From NCBI RefSeq assembly GCF_029203305.1, contig NC_089462.1:62001-126000 (forward strand): a stretch of DNA of 64,000 bases, read 5' to 3'. The notes under the pieces are model-generated. The model worked only from the letters and a program-made list of their open reading frames with translations. It was not told the DNA's origin and ran no database searches. Made by a program: the position numbers and the translations under genes. Shown here piece after piece: positions 36,581 to 45,519 of the stretch. Every line of letters starts with the position of its first letter. Positions within the stretch are counted from its first letter, which is position 1. The DNA is from Yamadazyma tenuis. Its lineage: Eukaryota; Ascomycota; Pichiomycetes; Serinales; Debaryomycetaceae.

Positions 36581-38377
36581 TCACTTATAGTACATGTCAT
36601 TCATATCGTCGTAGAACTTTTCTACAATATCACTCTCATCCTCCGCTTCGTAATTGTTGTTGGTTAATTGGTCGTTAAAATCGTTGAAGGCGTCGAAAAA
36701 CTGCTTTGCCGTAAATGGGTCAAGTGGTTGTTCAAGATGCATTTGGAAGTCGTAGTTGGGAGTATGGAGATAATCTTTGATATCCCTGTCGTAATCATAG
36801 AGCCCTCGGTGTGGCGCAATTGCCAGGTCATGGTACTGTTCCACATTTCCGTTCAACAACTGGAAGTAATCCATTTCCATATCGCTAACCAACTTATCGC
36901 TATCGAACATGTTGGAGAACATCTGGTACCTGAACTCCAACTTTTTAGGCTCATCTACCAAGTTGCTACCATCGGCAATGTTACTGTACAACCAATTGAA
37001 TACCGGATCAACTTCTGAGCCCTCGTAGTGATCAGTGGCAGCGTGCCGGAACCGCTCCTCGTAGGCAGTTCGGATTTTTTCCATGTGGTGCTTGTTATAG
37101 TTGAAGAACTGCACATCTTCCTGGATGTCAGCACAGTTGGGGAACCTCGGAAGACTAGTGAATTGCACCAGTTCGGGGATATGAAGGTAATGGTAGTTCT
37201 TGATGACGGTAGATTTAAAGGTATCAATTGGTACTTCATTCAACAGCTGCAAAATCTGCAGCTGTGTGAGTTGCACCGGCGACGACAAGTTTGCTCGAAG
37301 ATGAAGCCTATCACCGAACCTGTGGTAATTAAAGGACATCAGAAGGACGTTGAGGCGTTTGCGAAAGAAGGTCGTCACCCTCACACAGTAGGTATTAAGG
37401 TCTTGTAAGACGGGGAATTGGGATAACCGGGTTGGGGTTTTATAGTGATAGTCTGGTGTGTTAAACATGACAAGGCTACCACGGAAGTCAGTAAGAAACC
37501 ATCCACTAACAGTGGGGAAAATATTGTTAAGGATCATGGCTAATGTTTGGTATAACCGGAGTCCCACATATTCCACCGGGTCCTCTATGAAGTCGATGAG
37601 CTGTACCCGGCTCGGGAGGTTGATTAACCATTGCCGGAGAACTTTGAAAACCAAATGATAGTCGGCCTGAATTTGGGCTGCCGGGGTCGATTCAAATAAC
37701 CCAATCAACATCTGGGTATAGTGTTTGAGGTGGTTAACATAGAAGCGTGAAATAGAAGTGAAGAGGTGAGCGTAATGAACTTCGAATTCCCATATCTGTT
37801 CCTGGAATTCATAAAGCAATGTGTGCGGATAACTGGGATATTGCCTGGAAGCGGTAGCAAATATAATCAATGCAAAGATCCGGTTAAGTTCCGGCAGTAT
37901 CAGCTTCGAAGGGCGATGCCGCGCCTCTGCCACCACCAGGTGCTGGAATATGCTTGTCAACCCCTGCGAGAACACCACCGAATTATGCAAATTCTTGAAC
38001 TCAAGGATGCTTACACGGTTAAGGAAATCCGACACCACAATAGCTAATTCCACGTTAAAACGGGTATGTGCAAGTACTTCCCGCAATTGCTGGATCGCCT
38101 GGTTATAGTAAAAGTGTCCAAGCTTGTAGAGCCGTCGACGCAATGCCAATTTATCCGGTTTGGACATGCTGTATCGTTTGATCGAGTTGGCCCGAATATA
38201 AAAGGTCGACAAGGCGAGAAGAGACGTTAAAATCACCCGTCTCTGGGCAGGATCGGCTGTGGCCGTGGTGGTGGTTTTGAGGAGCTGGTGCTCGTGCTGG
38301 GTCGGCGCTCGGGTTGGCACCGGAGGGAGAATCGTGAAGGTGGTGAAGGCTGAAACTGATGATGAGAGCTTTTTCAT
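36581..38377 (-). CDS. Transcription-factor paralogue B lacking the zinc cluster
   Basis: 598 residues, intact frame from ATG 38377. It has no Cys-rich cluster; the first 45 residues are low complexity (MKKLSSSVSAFTTFTILPPV). The body matches the regulatory domain of paralogue A: WLINLPSRVQLIDFIEDPVEY, LRLYQTLAMILNNIFPTVSG, FLTDFRGSLVMFNTPDY and TTFFRKRLNVLL align in order with A's WVRLFPSRFLIIDD, YLYFKLFKKAMFAVFPQV, FLRDFDSPLMLDVF and LNYFQKRLQFLY. Near its end PRFPNCADI corresponds to PRFPEFDYYP of paralogue C. No zinc cluster is found in the 250 bp upstream in any minus frame I read. It may act by dimerisation or be a decaying copy. Confidence 0.75.
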   Translation of the reverse strand: MKKLSSSVSAFTTFTILPPVPTRAPTQHEHQLLKTTTTATADPAQRRVILTSLLALSTFYIRANSIKRYSMSKPDKLALRRRLYKLGHFYYNQAIQQLREVLAHTRFNVELAIVVSDFLNRVSILEFKNLHNSVVFSQGLTSIFQHLVVAEARHRPSKLILPELNRIFALIIFATASRQYPSYPHTLLYEFQEQIWEFEVHYAHLFTSISRFYVNHLKHYTQMLIGLFESTPAAQIQADYHLVFKVLRQWLINLPSRVQLIDFIEDPVEYVGLRLYQTLAMILNNIFPTVSGWFLTDFRGSLVMFNTPDYHYKTPTRLSQFPVLQDLNTYCVRVTTFFRKRLNVLLMSFNYHRFGDRLHLRANLSSPVQLTQLQILQLLNEVPIDTFKSTVIKNYHYLHIPELVQFTSLPRFPNCADIQEDVQFFNYNKHHMEKIRTAYEERFRHAATDHYEGSEVDPVFNWLYSNIADGSNLVDEPKKLEFRYQMFSNMFDSDKLVSDMEMDYFQLLNGNVEQYHDLAIAPHRGLYDYDRDIKDYLHTPNYDFQMHLEQPLDPFTAKQFFDAFNDFNDQLTNNNYEAEDESDIVEKFYDDMNDMYYK

Positions 38378-40111
38378 GGAATGCGGCAGTTGAATTACGA
38401 TCGAATAGTTTTGTTCATTGGGATGCGATGGGAGGCAGGGAATATTTGGGACTTGGGGTTCGTGCTAGTGGAGTGATTCGAATCGAACCAAAAAAAACGG
38501 CTGTGTGTTGGCATATAAACCCTGAAACCACACCCACCTCAACTCCAATATTGAAAAATAAACTACCCTCTCACCTGCACACAGTCCCGCATGAATAGGT
38601 TTGCGGTTGAGGTGCAGAAAAATCCGCTTCGACTACCGCGGAATACCTGCCACCGCCCCGATGAGGCATGAGGGTGCGAAGCTTATTTGCGGCTTCCACC
38701 ATCATGTCCATCAATATTGCTAGTCTGAACACCTTCTTAACTCAAGGTATTGACCATTATTATAATAATATTGGGATGCGCGCGATCTGCAGTAGAGCAT
38801 TAGTATATTTGCACGGGGCTTGGGAACTCCATTGCTTATCGGGGCGGGCAAGAGTGGCATTTGTGGATCTATCTATGTCGACCCTTCGAACGTCTGCGAG
38901 GAGTGCACTAGCACTACCGCGGTAACTTCCCTCATCAGGGCAATTACAAGGTCGGCTATCGGCATTGAACTGCCACCGATATATTGTTTCTTGTTATCGT
39001 CTCCCACCCACTAGCCGAAGGGTAGTGGAGGATCGAGCCAATCTCACGGTAAATGCACGGACTGCATGGCTCTTATATCACTTATTTTCTAGTTATTTTC
39101 TTTCCCAAACTTTCAACCTTATTCCCTCAGCTCGCCACCTCCAGCCTCCATAATTCATCTATCAGCTTCCTCAGGGGCGTTGCCATTTCCGGTGCGTCAA
39201 AAGAATCTCCTGTAATGGATCTCCTGCAATGAGTCTCCTGCAATGAATCTCCTGCAACGAATCTGATACCCGCAGTCGTATTGGGAACAAGGGATCGTCC
39301 CCGCCTCCTACAATACGAACATATCCCAACCTTGAATCATTGGATACAACCCCAATTTGGCTTTTGCAGGTGTTGCGAACGGCGATAGTTTACTTCATGT
39401 TGAGATGCCAAATGTTAGGCCCTTTTGCATTGAAAGGATATAGGAACCTTTTGCCGATAAACATCAGTACAAGACTGCTATAGTTTAACTAATTAATAAT
39501 AGCTTATCTACGAGATTTGTGATGAGGAAACAGTTGTTCAGTGGTGTCTAGCAGCCGAAATTTGAATTTGTGGCCATGTAATTGTATTTTAAATCTGATT
39601 TGTATCTCATTGGGATGAGGATGAAGATAGATCACAAAAAAAAGTTAAATGGGTCGCTGAGGCCGGTTGTACCTGATGGCTTATGCATTCTAGTTTTTTA
39701 TTTTTTATTTTTACTTTCCCAATTTTTGTGCCTCCTTGAAAACTCTTGCAGGAAATTTGGAAACCGCTGTAGATCACGTATTACTAATATTTACTAATCT
39801 GCCAATGAACGGGAGCCATGTGGAGAGCTCCGATTTCTGAGAAGACCCTGTTCATGAAAGAACCCTGTTCTCCGTTGTTCAACATAAAACAGGCAGGCTA
39901 TCTTTTGTACCAACATTAAGGAAGCCTTACTTTGGTGAATTTTCATTGGGGTCGTAGGAACGTTATACATCAACAATGGAGATTTCAAGGCTCCGACATA
40001 CATCGATAACCGCACCCTTTTCATCTCTACACTACCGTCTACGCATTTTCTATTTCATGTTTGTGGATTAAATGTACAAATACAAAGGTGCAAGTGCACA
40101 ATCACCTTTCG
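38378..40111. other. Gene-poor region between array members B and C
   Basis: 1734 bp without a supported gene. It holds a TTTATAT box about 135 bp before gene B and a tandem repeat of four roughly 15-bp units at 39204-39265. Short open frames on both strands encode unrecognised peptides and mostly start on non-ATG codons. Confidence 0.5.
39204..39265 (+). repeat. Tandem repeat, about four 14-15-bp units
   Basis: Units vary around AATCTCCTGCAATGA (with TGTAATG, GATCTCC, GTCTCC and GCAACGA variants). Confidence 0.7.
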
Positions 40112-42742
40112 TTAGTCATCAAGGTTTAGTGATTCGCTGACAGTCTTTCTACTCTCATCGAAATAGAGGCTTCTGGTTTGCATTGCTGATAGCCTCACAG
40201 TATTGAACTCCCATTTGGTCTTTTGATGGTTCAAAAATTCTTCTACCAATTTGGAAGGATTGAAATCGCATGAACTCAATCCAATGTCGTAGTTGAATTC
40301 ACCTGGGTATTCACAAATTCCATTGGGATTTTCGAAACATTCTTTGGGATAATAGTCAAACTCAGGGAACCTGGGCAAGTTTTCCAACCCAATCTTAAAC
40401 TCAAACTTCTTGTTAAACTTCAATGGAACCTCACTGAAGTCAAGTTTTTTAGGACAAATCTCAACTAGCTTTACATCTCCTATAGATCCATCCACCAATT
40501 TTAAGTACTTTGAATCCAAAACCGACTTGTTTGATAAAAAGTGGCCATAAAATAAGGACCGAAGGTTGTAAAAGTTAATTAATCTCAACAAATTCTTTGT
40601 CTTGCCGTTGAATTCTTCAAACTGAAGATCATTCAAAGAATCCTTTTCTTTGTCAACTTTGAAGACACCACAGTCAAAGTCAATGATGGGATAGAATACA
40701 TTGGTACAGTCAATATTCAAAATCGACTTGATAGGGGTTAAAATGTGAATCAATGCTTTCCCAGTGGCAATGAAGAATAAGTAAAATACTCTTTGGATAA
40801 CGAACACATTAGGCCCAATCGAGTTAGCCAAACTTGGCAACATTTTGAAATATTTGTTGACCAATTCATACAATGATTTTACCGATACTATCCGAATATT
40901 ATCATCTTCGGTGTTATACTCCTTATTTATATGGTTCAATTCGGTACGGAAGTCATTGTTCAAGTAATTGAGAAAGTTTTCAAACTCGATACAATCATGT
41001 TTGGGCAAGAAATCTCTAATCAGCACACTATCTTTAAGAGACTGATAAAGATTGGTAGAATTCGTCAAGAAATTCTTGAACATTTGGAACTGTTCGGTGA
41101 TGGTATCGATCACGTCAAAGTTCAAATCGGGAACCAAGCAGAAGTTAACATGATTATGAAGAATGTCAGTAATGTATTTGACTCGAGGTAATAACTGATT
41201 ATAGTTCTTACATTCACCCACAAACTTTTTCAATAACGAAGAGGTTCCATTGCATAACTTGATGGTTGTTCCTGCTGTAGAATTCAACAAAAAGTAACTG
41301 GAATATGATGACAAGAAACTAATACGAATGGTGTCCTCTATGTCACTTAAGGTCAACCCATCTCGAATGCATTTGATCAACTTGGCATAGTAGATATAAC
41401 TAAATTTGATGAAGGTGTTCAAAACATGCTTGTCAAAGAAAAAGTCATGGTACTTCTTCTCCTTAGTTTCACCTGGATCCGAAACCTTGTCCAATTCCCC
41501 GTTATCTTCTTTCTTTATTTTTATGGAACTAACAGGATGATATGTGTTGTGGAAATTCTTCAAGTATTCACTGTTCAACACCACATTGACGTTTGCTAAT
41601 AATAATCCCAAAGACTTATCAAGCAAAAATGAATTGAAAATAGGGTTGGTGAAACTGGACATGAAGAAACCAAACCAAAAGGTTCTAGATGACTCTCTAT
41701 CCCAGACAGGCATATAGTAGTAGACGGCAAGTGGGTCTCGTGGTTCCTTTAATTCACTATACTTTTGTTTCGAAAACTTTGTGGGTTTAACTTGACAATT
41801 CGGCAAGCTGGTTTTCTCTCTATTCATCTTGGGAGTCTCATTTATTGAAGCAAGGTTGCTATTCCCATGGTCGTAGCCATTAAAGTGGATAGGGTTAAAG
41901 GGCACCTCATAATCAATGATCTGATAGTTGGGGAGCTCTGAATTAATGTAGCTGCTGTTGGGCACAATTTGGGCTTGCGCTTGCATTTGTGTTGTGACGG
42001 GCATTGGTATGGGCGTGTGGTACGCCGTGTATCCCGGCTGTGGGGATGAGGCTAGCGGCTGGGGCTGCGTCAATTGGTCGGTGAATTGTGGAGTTAGCGA
42101 CATCTGAGAGTGTACAGCAGCCGGAGGAGACATTACTCGCTGAATCAAGCCTTGCAGATGGGTTTGGTTGGGTAGTGGGAAGATTTGTGGTTGCGGAGGA
42201 GTATCTATTTGTGGATAGAATGGTGTCTGGTACGCTAAGGTTATAGGAGACGGCTGAGTGAAGGACTTGTACGGCTTATTCTCATATGGAAAAGGCTGGA
42301 AAATCATGTCGGGATCAAACGAAAAAAACTCAGGTTGAGTGGACAGAGCACTCAGGATGCTTGGTTTACCAGTAACAGGACCAGGCAATGCGGGACTTAT
42401 GGAAGAGGAAAATACACTCGTCCTGTTAATATAAGTTGAGGGTGATGAGGAGCTGATTAGTTTCCGAAACCGGCTGGGTTTGGCTGTAAAGTCTCCGGGG
42501 CCATTCAGACCACTTGATAGCAGTCGACCCTTGGCAGGGAGGTTCTTATTTCGGATCTCTTGCAACTTCTCTTCGGGGAAGTCGAGGTATCCACATCGAT
42601 AGTTCTTTCTAATACAATTTGCACACATGGGAAGTTCTTCGGAGCACTTTATTCTTTTGACCTTACAGTTTGGGCACCCATCACGCGAATTCTTATGGGT
42701 TCGCCTGCTCTTTCTTTCCGGCATGATGATGATCTCATCCAT
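40112..42742 (-). CDS. Zn2Cys6 transcription factor, paralogue C of the array
   Basis: 876 residues. The zinc cluster CPNCKVKRIKCSEELPMCANCIRKNYRC (about 23-50) is preceded by RKSRRTHKNSRDG and followed by GYLDFPEEKLQEI, the same architecture as paralogue A (HKNSKFG...GYLDYSDDKL). A Pro/Gln/Ser-rich linker of about 250 residues leads to a large helical domain; the end contains LGLENLPRFPEFDYYPKEC-like aromatic segments. A second ATG at 42724 (MPERKSRR) is an alternative start. The tail is coded in a more A/T-rich style than paralogue B. Targets unknown. Confidence 0.85.
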   Translation of the reverse strand: MDEIIIMPERKSRRTHKNSRDGCPNCKVKRIKCSEELPMCANCIRKNYRCGYLDFPEEKLQEIRNKNLPAKGRLLSSGLNGPGDFTAKPSRFRKLISSSSPSTYINRTSVFSSSISPALPGPVTGKPSILSALSTQPEFFSFDPDMIFQPFPYENKPYKSFTQPSPITLAYQTPFYPQIDTPPQPQIFPLPNQTHLQGLIQRVMSPPAAVHSQMSLTPQFTDQLTQPQPLASSPQPGYTAYHTPIPMPVTTQMQAQAQIVPNSSYINSELPNYQIIDYEVPFNPIHFNGYDHGNSNLASINETPKMNREKTSLPNCQVKPTKFSKQKYSELKEPRDPLAVYYYMPVWDRESSRTFWFGFFMSSFTNPIFNSFLLDKSLGLLLANVNVVLNSEYLKNFHNTYHPVSSIKIKKEDNGELDKVSDPGETKEKKYHDFFFDKHVLNTFIKFSYIYYAKLIKCIRDGLTLSDIEDTIRISFLSSYSSYFLLNSTAGTTIKLCNGTSSLLKKFVGECKNYNQLLPRVKYITDILHNHVNFCLVPDLNFDVIDTITEQFQMFKNFLTNSTNLYQSLKDSVLIRDFLPKHDCIEFENFLNYLNNDFRTELNHINKEYNTEDDNIRIVSVKSLYELVNKYFKMLPSLANSIGPNVFVIQRVFYLFFIATGKALIHILTPIKSILNIDCTNVFYPIIDFDCGVFKVDKEKDSLNDLQFEEFNGKTKNLLRLINFYNLRSLFYGHFLSNKSVLDSKYLKLVDGSIGDVKLVEICPKKLDFSEVPLKFNKKFEFKIGLENLPRFPEFDYYPKECFENPNGICEYPGEFNYDIGLSSCDFNPSKLVEEFLNHQKTKWEFNTVRLSAMQTRSLYFDESRKTVSESLNLDD

Positions 42743-42922
42743 AACAACGGATGTGTATTATGAGAATGACAGAAGAAACAGAGATATTTTTTGGGGCTTG
42801 CCTTCTTCGCGAACTGCTAAAATTGAGGTGCAGAAAGTCAGTGGCCAAAAGACAGGAATTTCATTTTACTGGTTGTTATATAAAGGGAATACATATAAAA
42901 GATTCCAATTATAGATGCGGCC

Positions 42923-44797
42923 TCACTTGTACAAATAGTCTGTCACCTTGTTGTTGATGCCTCCTAAATCGTGCAAGTGTCTTAAAGTTGGTCTCCCATG
43001 CGGACAATTCCAGGGCTTATCTAACTCCGATAAATGGGATAAAATTTTCTTCATTGTGTGAACGTTTAAATGTTGTCCGATCATTGTTGATTTCCTGCAA
43101 GCTTTCATCGCAAGCACCGAATTAATTTTTGGAAGAATCGGATGACACGGAAGTTGGCTTAAAAGCTCGACTAAATCCTCTTTATCAAATTGGATATTTT
43201 TGTATGTGGGCAAGTGAGTGATCTGATTATCGTCGTTTACTTTGAACCCATTGTTCTCTACCAAATTAATAAATTCGCTTAGCTTTTGTATTTCCACAAG
43301 GTTCAAATTCAAAGGGATGGGGGTTATGAGCTGCTGACTTTGCACCCTAAATTTATTTTTGAGGTCTTCGTAGTTGTATTTTTCATCAGACGCATGTTGG
43401 TCCACAATAAAGAGATTATCTTGTAGTCTTGTCAATATGAACCCTAGATTGAATTGTCCGATAAGTTGCATTTGATTAAATTGAAGTTTGCTGACGGAGA
43501 TCTCTTTTTCAACAAGCCGTTCGTCACCTGGGTGTGTATCGTCTTTCAGTTTAAGGCTGACCACCCCTTTTTTGTGCGATTTCAAGCGGATATAATGCAG
43601 GTTTACTGTCGTTTTTAAGTTCTGGGTTTTGAAGATCTCTTCGTTCATGTAGTTGGCGAATTTAGGTTTTTTGGGTTTAGGGGCCGACAATTCGATAGGG
43701 ATCCGTTTTGTGGATATTATATCGGGTTTGGGTTTATGGTCTTGAGGTTTGGGGTCTTTACTTGGCTTGAGCACAAGTTGTTGCTCCATGTTCTCAGATT
43801 CCCAGAACCTCACTAACTCTTGTCTGAACTCGTTCAAGTCCTGGGAGAAGTTGATTCGGGTCTTATCTGGGTTTAAATTCACGTCAATACTATCGTTTAT
43901 AAGCACGTTCAAAATGAACACCGGGAATTGGAGATTATTGAACTGGTTGTAAACCTCGTTGATAAGCTTCATCATCTCACTGTGAATAATCGGGCGGTTG
44001 TTCAAGTAGAGGTGTTGTTTATCCTTGATAGACCTTCCTTTACCAATGGAAAGTGAAGATATGTATCCCAGAACTTTGAAGTTGGAGTTAACTTCAATAT
44101 CTATTGGCTTAAGTGACTCAACCGATTTGGTGCCGTAGATGATAATGAAGTTATTTAAGAGTGAGCCCGTGCGTTGAGTGGAAATTAACACCTTCTTCTT
44201 TCCTGCCACCAGGTTTGTCACCACAAACTTTATTTGGGGGTTGATGATGATGTAGTTGTAGAGAAACAGAATCATCTTGTTGAACTCTTTTTTGATATTC
44301 TTCACAAAGTTCTTCTGACGGACAGGCAAGTTTTTGAATATGTCTGAAACAGATATCTTCATGCCCGAATCCGTCCTCTTGTTCAAAACTATTTCCTGCT
44401 TCACAAGCTCACCCATATGGTCGTATTCCAACTCGGTGGCCCCTGGTAAGCTTTCCTTGGTACTGGTGGTGATTTGAACCGATGCAACAGAACATATTGA
44501 ACTCAATGCTTCTCCTCTGAACCCCAACGTCTGGACCAGATCAAGATCTTCAAACCTTGAGATTTTGGACGTGAAGTGTTTCAAGCAGAGGGTCTTATGG
44601 TCTTCTGGAGGGATACCATGGCCATTATCATTGATTTCAATGGTCTCTAGTCCATGTTCTTTGAACGCGATTTCGATCAAATCACTGCTGGCGTCAATGC
44701 TGTTTTCCACAAGCTCCTTGACAATGGACAAAAGATCTATAATCACCTGCCCAGATGTGATTCTCTGGATATCTGCCTTTTGTATTTGGTTCAACAT
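42923..44797 (-). CDS. PMS1: PMS1, MutL-family mismatch repair protein
   Basis: Partner of Mlh1 in the MutL-alpha endonuclease that nicks DNA during mismatch repair. N-terminal GHKL ATPase: KELVENSIDA (28-37), INDNGHGI (55-62), TLGFRGEALSSI (90-101). The endonuclease site is intact: DQHASDEKYNYE, ACRKS and CPHGRPTLRHL near the C-terminus, and LIGQFNLGFI precedes it. At 624 residues it is about 250 shorter than S. cerevisiae Pms1; the missing part is the disordered linker, here only about 100 residues. Shares a 63-bp divergent promoter with REV7. Confidence 0.95.
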   Translation of the reverse strand: MLNQIQKADIQRITSGQVIIDLLSIVKELVENSIDASSDLIEIAFKEHGLETIEINDNGHGIPPEDHKTLCLKHFTSKISRFEDLDLVQTLGFRGEALSSICSVASVQITTSTKESLPGATELEYDHMGELVKQEIVLNKRTDSGMKISVSDIFKNLPVRQKNFVKNIKKEFNKMILFLYNYIIINPQIKFVVTNLVAGKKKVLISTQRTGSLLNNFIIIYGTKSVESLKPIDIEVNSNFKVLGYISSLSIGKGRSIKDKQHLYLNNRPIIHSEMMKLINEVYNQFNNLQFPVFILNVLINDSIDVNLNPDKTRINFSQDLNEFRQELVRFWESENMEQQLVLKPSKDPKPQDHKPKPDIISTKRIPIELSAPKPKKPKFANYMNEEIFKTQNLKTTVNLHYIRLKSHKKGVVSLKLKDDTHPGDERLVEKEISVSKLQFNQMQLIGQFNLGFILTRLQDNLFIVDQHASDEKYNYEDLKNKFRVQSQQLITPIPLNLNLVEIQKLSEFINLVENNGFKVNDDNQITHLPTYKNIQFDKEDLVELLSQLPCHPILPKINSVLAMKACRKSTMIGQHLNVHTMKKILSHLSELDKPWNCPHGRPTLRHLHDLGGINNKVTDYLYK

Positions 44798-44860
44798 GGC
44801 CTCGCGTTGTGTATATTTTGCAATTGCAGCGCGCCTCGATTCGCGCAGACATCTTATAGT

Positions 44861-45472
44861 ATGGAGTTAGAGCTCAATGTGGGGAATGTGTTGAAGTTGG
44901 TGAAGGAGATATTAGTGGGGTGGATTAACTCGATTCTTTACTACCACAAGGTTTATCCCGAATACATCTTCGAGCCTTTCCGGTCGCTAAATATGGTTGT
45001 CTATCGGTCAAGGTCCAAGATGCTAAACGAGTACATCGATGACTTTATCAATAGGTTCAGTAAATTACTCATTACTTCCAATCAAATCAGTGAACTAACG
45101 CTCCTTCTTTTCAATAAGGACAAAATCTACTACAGATACTGTATCAGGTTTGATGAGTTCATCAAGTTGTCTGCTAAAATCTCCGAGGATGAGAGCAGAA
45201 GTGCAGCCATAGACATAGACGGGTTCACCTGGGATGAAATCTATAAGCAGGCAAACGCGTTTCTATTCCATCATCTACAACACCTCAAGAGTGTCATGGC
45301 ACTCATGGAATTGGAGTTCAAGCTTCTCATTACCTCGAGCCTCAACTTGAATCAAGATGAAAATTGGGTGTACAACTCCAAACCCTCTCATCTCACCAAC
45401 TTGAAAGCACTTGAAGAAGTGAGTGTTGGGTTCCTTAACTTCAATGCCTATGTAGAGTATCACGACATATAA
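44861..45472 (+). CDS. REV7: REV7, HORMA subunit of DNA polymerase zeta
   Basis: 203-residue HORMA-domain protein. The start MELELNVGNVLKLVKEILVG leads into WINSILYYHKVYPEYIFEPF, the strongest family mark (S. cerevisiae Rev7 has a similar INLILFYRNVYPPQSF segment), then YIDDFINRFSKLL and the C-terminal safety-belt region ENWVYNSKPSHLTNL. Rev7 binds Rev3 and Rev1 for translesion synthesis. The ATG at 44861 is chosen because it opens directly on the HORMA fold; the longer upstream frame is antisense to PMS1. Only 63 bp separate the two start codons. Confidence 0.85.
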   Translation: MELELNVGNVLKLVKEILVGWINSILYYHKVYPEYIFEPFRSLNMVVYRSRSKMLNEYIDDFINRFSKLLITSNQISELTLLLFNKDKIYYRYCIRFDEFIKLSAKISEDESRSAAIDIDGFTWDEIYKQANAFLFHHLQHLKSVMALMELEFKLLITSSLNLNQDENWVYNSKPSHLTNLKALEEVSVGFLNFNAYVEYHDI

Positions 45473-45519
45473 TTAATGAGCTTTATGAATTATTTACTAT
45501 ATACATATCTGGAAACTTT

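Noticed and set aside
38820..39014. Forward open frame with two nearby cysteine pairs (CEECTST region)
   Set aside because: No ATG-initiated conserved protein, unrelated to the zinc clusters of the flanking genes in spacing and strand, and inside a gene-poor region.
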